The position numbers and the translations under genes are program-made. The notes beneath the pieces were generated by a model. That model had not been told where the DNA came from, made no database searches, and saw only the letters and a program-made list of their open reading frames with translations. From assembly GCA_964533935.1 (NCBI GenBank), contig CAZHOG010000024.1, positions 1 to 6,051 of the forward strand: a stretch of DNA of 6,051 nt, in the 5' to 3' direction. Positions within the stretch are counted from its first letter, which is position 1; every line of letters begins with the position of its first letter. Below are positions 1 through 5,305 of this stretch, one piece after another. This DNA comes from RUG14121 sp964533935. Its GTDB lineage: Bacteria > Bacillota_I > Bacilli_A > RF39 > UBA660.

Positions 1-16
1 AAACGATTACAAAGTT

Positions 17-39
17 AAGTGCACAACAATTGTGCACTT
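17..39. repeat. 10-bp perfect inverted repeat with GTGCAC cores
   Basis: Arms AAGTGCACAA (17-26) and TTGTGCACTT (30-39) are perfect reverse complements separated by three bases (CAA). Each arm contains the self-complementary hexamer GTGCAC. No T-run follows on either strand, so an intrinsic terminator is unlikely. It lies about 50 bp upstream of the promoter at 92-120, so an operator for a dimeric regulator or the 3' structure of a gene lying outside the window are both possible. The repeat is certain; its function is not known. Confidence 0.6.
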
Positions 40-76
40 TCAGATTTAATCTACAATTTTATGTCCGGGAGCAGAA

Positions 77-105
77 AAGTCCTGTAGGGTATTCACAAGT
101 CCTGT
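77..105 (+). repeat. Two 9-bp direct repeats (AAGTCCTGT) at 20-bp spacing
   Basis: AAGTCCTGT occurs at 77-85 and again at 97-105, exactly 20 bp from start to start, or about two helical turns. The first copy is just upstream of the -35 box and the second begins on its last base and fills the promoter spacer. This placement suits a regulator binding one DNA face at the promoter of the 144-689 gene. That role is inferred from position only. Confidence 0.45.
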
Positions 106-120
106 TTTTTAGTGTATAAT
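92..120 (+). promoter_or_regulatory. Sigma-A-type promoter of the zinc-ribbon/OB-fold gene
   Basis: TTCACA at 92-97 (5 of 6 matches to TTGACA) and a perfect TATAAT at 115-120 are separated by 17 bp. The ribosome-binding site of the downstream gene (GGAG, 131-134) follows within 15 bp, so the 5' untranslated leader is very short. One copy of the 9-bp direct repeat lies in the spacer. Confidence 0.7.
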
Positions 121-143
121 TGATATAAAAGGAGTACATTAAA

Positions 144-689
144 ATGGCTAAAATGATAAATTGTAAGTCTTGTAAGAAAGAAATTGCTAGTAATGCAAAA
201 GTTTGTCCCAATTGTGGAGCTAAAAATAAGAAACCATTTTATAAAGCAGTATGGTTTTGGATTTTAGTAGTTATAGTTATTGGTGCTATAGCTGGAGGTG
301 GTAACAGTTCTTCCTCTGATTCTGGAAGCAACAATTCCAATAATCCATCTGAAACAAAAGTTATTGAATACACAAAAGTGGATATAGATGAATTAGAAGA
401 TGCATTAGAAAATAATGCAGCTGCTGCACAAGATACATATAAAGGTAAATATTTTGAAATTACTGGACGTCTTGGTACAATTGATTCAGATCTAAAATAT
501 ATTAGTCTTTTATCTACAACTGATGATTGGGATCTGGTTGGTGTTCATTGCACAATAAAAAATCAAGCAACTAAAGATGTTGTAAAAACACTATCTAAAG
601 GTCAAACAATAACTGTAAAAGGTAAAATTACAGATGTTGGTGAAGTCTTAGGATACTATTTGAATATCGATGAAATAATACCACAATAA
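144..689 (+). CDS. Zinc-ribbon membrane protein with C-terminal OB-fold (tRNA_anti-like) domain
   Basis: The 181-residue protein has three parts. An N-terminal zinc ribbon has two CxxC knuckles (C7/C10 and C21/C24, the second as CPNCG). A lysine-rich stretch is followed by one hydrophobic membrane segment at about 34-51. After a Ser/Asn/Gly-rich linker (about 52-69), residues 75-181 look like a small beta-barrel, with YFEITGRL and ITVKGKITDVG strands typical of the tRNA_anti-like/OB-fold family. The positive residues before the membrane segment predict a cytoplasmic zinc ribbon and an exposed OB domain. The start is ATG 144, nine bases after GGAG (131-134); the second Met (codon 4) is too far from the site. 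It is the only plus-strand gene, ends at a terminator shared with the convergent KilA-N gene, and could be element cargo or flanking host DNA. Its biological role is not known. Confidence 0.8.
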   Translation: MAKMINCKSCKKEIASNAKVCPNCGAKNKKPFYKAVWFWILVVIVIGAIAGGGNSSSSDSGSNNSNNPSETKVIEYTKVDIDELEDALENNAAAAQDTYKGKYFEITGRLGTIDSDLKYISLLSTTDDWDLVGVHCTIKNQATKDVVKTLSKGQTITVKGKITDVGEVLGYYLNIDEIIPQ

Positions 690-720
690 AAAAAGCAACT
701 TTTTAAAAGTTGTTTTTTTA
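690..720. terminator. Bidirectional intrinsic terminator between convergent genes
   Basis: Arms CAACTTTT (696-703) and AAAAGTTG (705-712) form an 8-bp stem, modified by loop constraints at the centre. An A-run at 688-694 and a T-run at 713-719 flank it, so a hairpin plus U-tract forms on both strands. It directly follows the stop codon of the plus-strand gene (687-689). The stop codon of the minus-strand KilA-N gene (718-720) overlaps its far end, so one compact element serves both genes. Confidence 0.85.
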
Positions 721-1584
721 TCTATTTTCAATCAAATTCTTTTCAGTATACTCTAAATTTTTAAGAGATTTATTTTTTCTTAATAATTCCATTTGTTTTT
801 TTGCTATATCATTTAGTCTAACTAATCTTTCAGATTGTGGTATTCCCATTTCAATTAGTTCAGCATTTATATTTTCTAAATTACTTAATATTACTAAATG
901 AAGTAAATCTGTATAATCTCTTATATTTCCGTCCTCAGCTAATTCTGGATTATTATCTCTCCATTCTTTAGCAGTCATACCAAATAGAGCAACATTTAAT
1001 ACATCAGCTTCTTCAGCATATATAAATTTCTTTTGTTTTTCAGTTAAAGTAGGGACTATTATACTTTTAATAGCATCAGTATGAACTATATAACTGACTT
1101 TTGATAAAACTCTATTAGCGTGCCAATCAATTTTATTTTGGTATGCTTCATTTTTCTTTAATCTTTGAAATTCTTGAATTACATATAATTTAAATTCAGG
1201 AGAAAGCCAACTAGCAAATTCTAGTGCAATATCACTTCTTGCATATGTTCCACCATTATTACCGGATTTTGAAATGATTCCTATAGCATTAGTTTCTTTA
1301 ATCCACTTTTGTGGTGAGATTTTAAATTTATTACTACCAGCTTCATTTTTAAACGTGTCGAATTCGACACCTTTGAAATTTTCATTATGAATACTTTCCC
1401 ATAATCCTAAATACGAAATAACATCTTTATTTCTCATCCAGTTTTGAATAGGATATCTTGGATCATCTTCATCAGCATATCTTGCTAAATCAGTTAAAGA
1501 AATATATTCTTCATCTTCAATTCTAAGCACATTTATTGTTTTATTTTTAACAATTATTTGAGCTTTTATATTATCTTTATTCAT
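718..1584 (-). CDS. KilA-N domain DNA-binding protein
   Basis: The 288-residue protein has an N-terminal KilA-N domain of phage and mobile-element type. Recognisable blocks are YISLTDLARYAD (27-38), IQNWMRNKDVISYLGLWE (46-63), EFDTFKNEAGSNKF (74-87) and the hallmark GGTYARSDIALEFASWLSPE (111-130), followed by FKLYVIQEFQRLK (131-143). The C-terminal half (about 150-288) is helical and charged, with DVLNVALFGMTAKEWR (194-209) and no recognised catalytic motif. KilA-N domains bind DNA, so it probably acts on nucleic acid or as a regulator; its target is unknown. The start ATG at 1584 lies eight bases after AAAGGA (1593-1598). The gene follows the relaxase gene by 54 bp and has its own extended -10 promoter, so both read-through and independent transcription are possible. 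Its coding sequence contains an unusual 16-bp palindrome. Confidence 0.88.
   Translation of the reverse strand: MNKDNIKAQIIVKNKTINVLRIEDEEYISLTDLARYADEDDPRYPIQNWMRNKDVISYLGLWESIHNENFKGVEFDTFKNEAGSNKFKISPQKWIKETNAIGIISKSGNNGGTYARSDIALEFASWLSPEFKLYVIQEFQRLKKNEAYQNKIDWHANRVLSKVSYIVHTDAIKSIIVPTLTEKQKKFIYAEEADVLNVALFGMTAKEWRDNNPELAEDGNIRDYTDLLHLVILSNLENINAELIEMGIPQSERLVRLNDIAKKQMELLRKNKSLKNLEYTEKNLIENR
1355..1370. repeat. 16-bp perfect palindrome inside the KilA-N gene
   Basis: GTGTCGAATTCGACAC is fully self-complementary. It encodes V-E-F-D-T of the KilA-N domain using GTC, GAA, TTC, GAC and ACG. Most of these are GC-ending codons that are uncommon in this AT-rich window. The palindrome is certain; a binding-site role is inferred. 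Confidence 0.7.
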
Positions 1585-1600
1585 AAATCACATCCTTTCT
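1583..1600 (-). promoter_or_regulatory. Ribosome-binding leader of the KilA-N gene (copy 1 of a shared 18-nt sequence)
   Basis: On the minus strand this reads AGAAAGGATGTGATTTAT, and the last two bases begin the ATG start codon. The same 18 bases occur at 2998-3015 in front of the relaxase. Here the spacing of eight bases between GGA and ATG is ideal, so the start at 1584 is well supported. Confidence 0.7.
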
Positions 1601-1627
1601 ACAATTGAATAAAGTTCTTAGTTTATT

Positions 1628-1636
1628 ATTATAACA
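1628..1636 (-). promoter_or_regulatory. Extended -10 promoter for the KilA-N gene
   Basis: The minus strand reads TGTTATAAT, a perfect extended -10 (TGn followed by TATAAT). It sits immediately downstream of the relaxase stop codon (1639-1641). No convincing -35 hexamer lies 16-18 bp upstream, which extended -10 promoters can tolerate. It would start transcripts near 1621, leaving a leader of about 37 bases before the KilA-N start. Confidence 0.5.
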
Positions 1637-1638
1637 TT

Positions 1639-3006
1639 TTATAATTCAAATGAATCATTATCTTTAGTTTTTTGTTCATCGTATCCTAAAACTTCATCAT
1701 AAGTTTTTTCACTTATAATTTGATTATTATACATATCATCAACAACTTCTGTATAAATATCTTCTTTATCTTTTCTTTTTATCATTTGCTTTAAGAAATT
1801 AACTAATTTTTTAAATAGATGTTCTAATTGTTGCAATTTATATTTTAAATTAAAGTTATCTTGTCTTAGTTCATCAATTTGTTCTTCTTGACTTTCAACT
1901 TTTTCAGTAAGTTTATTAACTCTTAATTCTAAAGCTTCATTATTTTGTCTTAAATTAATAATCTTTCTATTATCTTGTCTTGATTGTTTAGATATACTAT
2001 TTAAATTAGCTGATAATTCTTTAACATCTAAATAATTATTAGTTGTTTTATCAACTTTATCAATATAATTATCTAATTTATCTTTTTGTTCTTTAGAGAT
2101 GAAAAACAAATTATCTTTTAATGGAACTTTTTTTAGGTTATTAATTTCATTTTTAATAGTAGAGGAATCAATTTTTAATTCATTAGAATTATTACTTATT
2201 GAATCTATCTCTTGTTGATGTTTTTCAATTAAAACTTTTGTTTCTTGATAATTATCCATATCAGAAACATTAATATCTTTATTTCTTCCTTTAAGTTTTT
2301 TCTTTAAAGTAGCATCCATTTCATATTCTTGATTATATTCTTCAATGCATAAAGTCCTCATTTTATCTTGGATTTGTTTTAAAGAACTTCTAGTAAATAC
2401 ATCAGTTTTTCCAACTTGCATACTCATACCAGATTTACAATTATATTTAATAGGTACACCTACAATATGCATATGTGGAGAAGTTTCATCATAATGAATT
2501 ATTGCAGAACATACTTTGAAATTTGGAATAATTAATTCTAAATCATTTACTTGTTTCTGATATACATTAGTCATTCTTTTTTTATAATTTATGTCTTTAG
2601 TATCCCAAAAACTTTTATCTCCAAGTTCAATAATTATTTCACAAGCTAGATCACTTTTAGAGTTCTCACTTACTTTTTTAAAGTAATCATCTATTTTTCT
2701 GTCGTCTCTAATCTGTTTATTATTGTATTCTAATCTTGCTTCTTCAAATTCATTTTTGTAAAAATCTTGAACATCTTTATAAAGAGAAGATGTGCCTTTT
2801 ACAATAACAATTTGTTCTTGTTCATTATCATATTTTCTATAATTATGCTTATCACATTTTGATAAAGTTTTAGCATCTTGAATACCATTATTAGTCATTG
2901 AAGTAGTACCACTTATATTATTTTTAGCAGAACTTCTAACACTGTTTTTTCTATTTTTATTACTTCCTAAATGGAAAGAGTAAGCTAATTCATTTATATA
3001 AATCAC
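1639..3006 (-). CDS. mobV: MobV-family (Pre/Mob) plasmid mobilization relaxase
   Basis: This relaxase would nick oriT and lead single-stranded DNA into a recipient using a conjugative channel supplied by another element. The 455-residue protein carries the MobV signature: a KHNYR motif with candidate catalytic His54 (compare the KHNER His22 of pMV158 MobM), and the metal-binding motif HYDETSPHMH at 171-180 (H171, D173, E174, H178, H180). The relaxase domain covers about residues 1-250. The remainder is coiled-coil (strong heptads about 345-410), as in other MobV proteins. The start is unclear. The GTG at 3006 is only one base after GGA of the ribosome-binding site, and the next in-frame Met (codon 37) would delete N-terminal sequence that looks conserved, so ATT at 3003 or ATA at 2997 are alternatives. 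A probable oriT lies immediately upstream, the usual place for this family. Confidence 0.92.
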   Translation of the reverse strand: MIYINELAYSFHLGSNKNRKNSVRSSAKNNISGTTSMTNNGIQDAKTLSKCDKHNYRKYDNEQEQIVIVKGTSSLYKDVQDFYKNEFEEARLEYNNKQIRDDRKIDDYFKKVSENSKSDLACEIIIELGDKSFWDTKDINYKKRMTNVYQKQVNDLELIIPNFKVCSAIIHYDETSPHMHIVGVPIKYNCKSGMSMQVGKTDVFTRSSLKQIQDKMRTLCIEEYNQEYEMDATLKKKLKGRNKDINVSDMDNYQETKVLIEKHQQEIDSISNNSNELKIDSSTIKNEINNLKKVPLKDNLFFISKEQKDKLDNYIDKVDKTTNNYLDVKELSANLNSISKQSRQDNRKIINLRQNNEALELRVNKLTEKVESQEEQIDELRQDNFNLKYKLQQLEHLFKKLVNFLKQMIKRKDKEDIYTEVVDDMYNNQIISEKTYDEVLGYDEQKTKDNDSFEL

Positions 3007-3015
3007 ATCCTTTCT
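2998..3015 (-). promoter_or_regulatory. Ribosome-binding leader of the relaxase gene (copy 2 of the shared 18-nt sequence)
   Basis: The sequence is identical over 18 bases to the leader at 1583-1600. At the position of the KilA-N ATG, the relaxase copy reads ATA and is out of frame with the relaxase ORF. A TTGACA lies further upstream (minus strand, 3038-3033), but no acceptable -10 follows at 16-18 bp, so no promoter is called. Confidence 0.5.
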
Positions 3016-3040
3016 TTATGACTTATTTTGTTTGTCAAAA

Positions 3041-3087
3041 TATATAACCCCCTAGATATCTTGACATACTATCAAGATATCAGTGGG
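3041..3087 (-). other. oriT: Probable origin of transfer (oriT) with predicted nic site, MobV type
   Basis: Arms GATATCTTGA (3055-3064) and TCAAGATATC (3072-3081) form a perfect 10-bp inverted repeat with a 7-base loop. An outer CCC/GGG pairing (3049-3051 with 3085-3087) extends the stem. On the minus strand the repeat is followed at once by CTAGGGGGTTATATA. The pMV158 MobM oriT also has an inverted repeat followed by TAGTGTG/TTATA, nicked after the last G. By analogy the nick here would fall between the bases pairing with 3048 and 3047. The position about 40 bp upstream of the relaxase gene and the correct strand both fit. The assignment is by motif and position only. Confidence 0.65.
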
Positions 3088-3105
3088 CTAAGGAATATTC
3101 CTTAG
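3088..3105. repeat. 18-bp perfect palindrome adjoining oriT
   Basis: CTAAGGAATATTCCTTAG is perfectly self-complementary and begins one base after the oriT stem. It has no T-run and so is not a normal terminator. It may be an accessory or repressor binding site in the transfer region. Confidence 0.6.
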
Positions 3106-3133
3106 AATTCTTTATGCAATACTTTGTAATGAA

Positions 3134-3150
3134 ACTATGTACTACATACT
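3134..3150. repeat. Short imperfect inverted repeat in the oriT-side intergenic region
   Basis: ACTATGT (3134-3140) and ACATACT (3144-3150) pair at six of seven positions around a 3-base centre. It is one of several stem-loops packed between the recombinase and relaxase genes. Alone it is weak evidence of function. Confidence 0.3.
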
Positions 3151-3162
3151 TTCAAAACTTCG
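3148..3162. repeat. Direct repeat copy 1 (ACTTTCAnnnCTTCG)
   Basis: This copy has AAA in the variable centre. The second copy at 3226-3240 has TTT, so 12 of 15 positions agree. The two copies flank the long inverted repeat at 3161-3223, the first overlapping its left edge by two bases. Confidence 0.4.
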
Positions 3163-3223
3163 TATTGTATTGATGAAAATATTTTATAATCATAAAACAT
3201 TTTCTTTTATCAAAATACTATCG
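3161..3223. repeat. Long imperfect AT-rich inverted repeat (possible cruciform or single-strand fold)
   Basis: The inner arms 3175-3186 and 3193-3204 form a 12-bp stem around a 6-base loop, with a single G-U pair when read on the minus strand. After a 4-base bulge (3205-3208), TTGAT (3170-3174) pairs with ATCAA (3209-3213). Less perfect pairing continues outward to CG at both ends. Neither side ends in a clean T-run on the minus strand, so it is a poor terminator. Possible roles are a single-strand initiation site used after transfer, or an accessory oriT or recombinase site. Confidence 0.5.
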
Positions 3224-3225
3224 CC

Positions 3226-3240
3226 ACTTTCATTTCTTCG
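3226..3240. repeat. Direct repeat copy 2 (ACTTTCAnnnCTTCG)
   Basis: This is the partner of 3148-3162, with TTT in the variable centre and 78 bp from start to start. It lies on the recombinase side of the long inverted repeat. A short repeat in AT-rich DNA can arise by chance, but its symmetric flanking position is notable. Confidence 0.4.
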
Positions 3241-3243
3241 AAA

Positions 3244-3263
3244 CAAAACGTGCCACGTATTTT
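3244..3263 (-). terminator. Weak candidate terminator after the recombinase gene
   Basis: Just downstream of the recombinase stop codon, the minus strand has ACGT-GGC-ACGT (3258-3248) followed by TTTTGTTT, with flanking A/T pairs partly extending the stem across a bulge. The GC-containing stem is only four pairs and the T-tract is interrupted, so termination would be leaky and some transcripts could continue into the relaxase gene. Confidence 0.3.
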
Positions 3264-5184
3264 ATTTTTTTATTAATTCCATTTTAATAGGTTTACTAGG
3301 TACATCTTTTAATTCTCTAAATGGTTTATAAGATGTATCAGTAGGAATAAAGTTAAATAGTTTATCTATTTCTTCTTTGTCTTTTGTTACAATTATATTT
3401 TCTTCTCTAATATAAATTATTCCAAATCTATATTCTTTCATTTTTAAATCAGGATCTTTTTTGTAATAATCTTCTAATGGAAATACTCTAACGATAGCTG
3501 CATTATCTTCAATAAAGTTGAAAAAGAATACTTGTTTTTGAACATAATAAATTGCTTCAGTATAAGATACATGATAGAAGTTTTTCAACCTCATAATAAT
3601 TTCGCCAACTTCTTCTTCAGGTAAGTAATTACTGAATCTAAGTTCTCCAACTAAATTACCAAATAAAGCTGGAGTAGGTCTATCAATATAACCTTTATCA
3701 AATAATTCATTACAAGGTTTTGCAATTGACTCTCTGAAATTAATTTTATTAACAAAACATTCAGTTCCTACTGATAAAAGTTCAATAGAATCTACATAGT
3801 TCATAACTAGGTTAGCTTTTTCTTCACGAGTTCTTTTATTCCAAGTTTTAATTCTATCTTGATATTCTTCTGGATGAATTTTACTATTTAAGAATGCAAC
3901 ATCACGCGATAACAATATATCTTTGGCAGAGTAATTAAAAGTTTCAAATTTATCAGCATTGCTAATTTTATCTTCTAAAGTTTTTATAGTATCTTCAATA
4001 TTTTTTGCTTTTGACTTATAATCATCTAAAGAAAATGCACCATCAACATAAGCTATTTTAGCTCTTTCTAATCTTTGTTTTTGAGTTTCTATTTCTTTAT
4101 ATATTTTCTCTCTAGGTTCATCAAAGCTTTTAATTACCATTGGTATAAAGAATTGATTAACAATAGAGTCATATTCAGATAGTTGATCAACAACTTCTTT
4201 AAATCCTCTTTCAATATCAGATTCTTTAATATTTAATTTACAATCACGACAATAATAATAGAAATATTCATGTCCTTTTTTCTTGCAAGCTTTGCCACCT
4301 AATATTTTTCCACATTTAGGACATAAACATTTTTGTAAAAATACATAAGTTAAAGTTCTAGAATAAGCTCTTGAATTATTCTTTTTTTGATGTTGACATT
4401 CTTCCCACATTTCTTTACTAACTAAAGGTTCAACTACATCAGAGTAGTAAGTTGGATTTTTTGTTCTTTTACCATGAACAAAATCGCCTTTATATATTTC
4501 ATTTTCTAAAATATGATAAATAGTATTATCTCCCCAGTTAGTTTTTCCTAGTACTTGTTCTTCATTATAAATATTAGCTATCTTTTGATAGGATAAACCG
4601 TTATGATAAAGTTCAAATATTCTAATAGCTATATCTTTAGTTGATTCATCTGGTATTAACATTTTATTTTCATGTTTATAGCCAAGTGGAGCTTGATGTG
4701 GAATATGACCTTGTTTAATAGCACCTGCAAGACCAACTTTAGTTCTTTCTGAAGTTCTTTCAATTTCATTTTGTGATACACTCATCATAATACGAGATAT
4801 CATTCTGCCATTTGAAGTAGTAGTATTTATATCATCATATACAAAATCCAAGTATGCTTCATTTTCATCTAAGAAACTTAAAATGTTTTCCCAATCATAA
4901 ATACTTCTAGTAATTCTATCTTGTTTTAAAGCAATCATAGTATTAATTTTTTTGTTTTTAATATCTTCTTTTAATCTTTCCCATTCAGGTCTATAATTTC
5001 CTTTTTTTGCACTAATTCCCGCATCTTCATAATAATCTATTATTTCAAAGTTATTTAGCTTACAATAAGTTTCTAAACGTTCTTTTTGTTCTGGTAAACT
5101 AAATCCCTCACGAGCTTGATCTTCAGTTGAAACTCTCATATAAAGACCAGCACGAACTTTAATATCATCTTTTAATATTCCCAT
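3262..5184 (-). CDS. Large serine recombinase (site-specific integrase/excisionase)
   Basis: This recombinase would integrate and excise the element by double-strand cleavage through a 5' phosphoserine link. The resolvase-type catalytic domain (about 9-155) has YMRVST with nucleophile S19 and R17, then EDQAREGFSLPEQ, YEDAGISAK, R65/R70, and the KQDRITRS block (87-94) with D89, R90 and R93. The recombinase DNA-binding domain follows (about 160-285, with IPDESTKDIAIRIFELY). Next come a zinc ribbon with C288, C291, C312 and C315, and a coiled coil at about 355-412. At 640 residues it is longer than many family members, and the region from about 500 has no domain I recognise. The start ATG at 5184 lies eight bases after AAAGGAG (5193-5199). 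It is preceded by its own promoter and an attenuator-like leader. It resembles the TndX/TnpX group that moves clostridial elements, though that closer placement is inferred. Confidence 0.93.
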   Translation of the reverse strand: MGILKDDIKVRAGLYMRVSTEDQAREGFSLPEQKERLETYCKLNNFEIIDYYEDAGISAKKGNYRPEWERLKEDIKNKKINTMIALKQDRITRSIYDWENILSFLDENEAYLDFVYDDINTTTSNGRMISRIMMSVSQNEIERTSERTKVGLAGAIKQGHIPHQAPLGYKHENKMLIPDESTKDIAIRIFELYHNGLSYQKIANIYNEEQVLGKTNWGDNTIYHILENEIYKGDFVHGKRTKNPTYYSDVVEPLVSKEMWEECQHQKKNNSRAYSRTLTYVFLQKCLCPKCGKILGGKACKKKGHEYFYYYCRDCKLNIKESDIERGFKEVVDQLSEYDSIVNQFFIPMVIKSFDEPREKIYKEIETQKQRLERAKIAYVDGAFSLDDYKSKAKNIEDTIKTLEDKISNADKFETFNYSAKDILLSRDVAFLNSKIHPEEYQDRIKTWNKRTREEKANLVMNYVDSIELLSVGTECFVNKINFRESIAKPCNELFDKGYIDRPTPALFGNLVGELRFSNYLPEEEVGEIIMRLKNFYHVSYTEAIYYVQKQVFFFNFIEDNAAIVRVFPLEDYYKKDPDLKMKEYRFGIIYIREENIIVTKDKEEIDKLFNFIPTDTSYKPFRELKDVPSKPIKMELIKK

Positions 5185-5208
5185 TTGTTCAACTCCTTTA
5201 CAAAAAAA

Positions 5209-5254
5209 GAGGAGACAGTAGTATTTAATAAAGTCTAAATACTACCGACTCCTC
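5209..5254 (-). terminator. Intrinsic terminator (attenuator) in the recombinase leader
   Basis: Arms 5209-5227 and 5236-5254 match at 17 of 19 positions: GAGGAG outside and GTAGTATTTA inside, with two mismatches between. The loop is 8 bases. On the minus strand the stem is followed immediately by seven T residues (5208-5202), a textbook rho-independent terminator. It ends only 18 bases before the recombinase start codon and downstream of the recombinase promoter, so it must be overcome for recombinase expression. The leader ORF at 5225-5299 covers the whole 5' arm. Confidence 0.85.
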
Positions 5255-5299
5255 AAAATAATTATTATATAAATTTTCTTTACAAGTATATTTTATCAT
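5225..5299 (-). CDS. 24-residue leader peptide upstream of the recombinase
   Basis: ATG at 5299 follows a near-perfect ribosome-binding site GGAGGG (5306-5311) at optimal distance; it is the strongest such site in the window. The ORF reads MIKYTCKENLY, then NNYFEESVVFRLY, and stops at TAA (5225-5227). Codons 16-22 are the 5' arm of the terminator at 5209-5254, and the stop codon is the first triplet of its 3' arm. A ribosome reaching the end would therefore prevent the hairpin from forming. Four of 24 residues are tyrosine, which may or may not matter. Leader peptides placed this way control resistance genes such as tet(M) and ermK by attenuation. Translation has not been shown here, but position, ribosome-binding site and hairpin agree. 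Confidence 0.65.
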   Translation of the reverse strand: MIKYTCKENLYNNYFEESVVFRLY

Positions 5300-5305
5300 A
5301 GATGT

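Noticed and set aside
17..39. Left-edge inverted repeat as an intrinsic terminator
   Set aside because: No T-run follows the stem on either strand.
710..901. 63-residue plus-strand open frame
   Set aside because: It lies antisense within the KilA-N gene, has a low-complexity Phe/Ser/Leu-rich product and lacks a ribosome-binding site. It is a shadow frame.
3016..3038. TTGACA as a relaxase -35 box
   Set aside because: The hexamer is perfect on the minus strand (3038-3033), but no usable -10 lies 16-18 bp downstream, where the sequence is already the ribosome-binding site.
3175..3204. AT-rich hairpin as the recombinase terminator
   Set aside because: The stem is almost entirely A/T and is not followed by a T-tract on the minus strand; it fits better as part of a larger inverted repeat.
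3137..3331. 64-residue plus-strand open frame
   Set aside because: It overlaps the 3' end of the recombinase and the repeat-rich intergenic region. There is no ribosome-binding site and the product is not protein-like.
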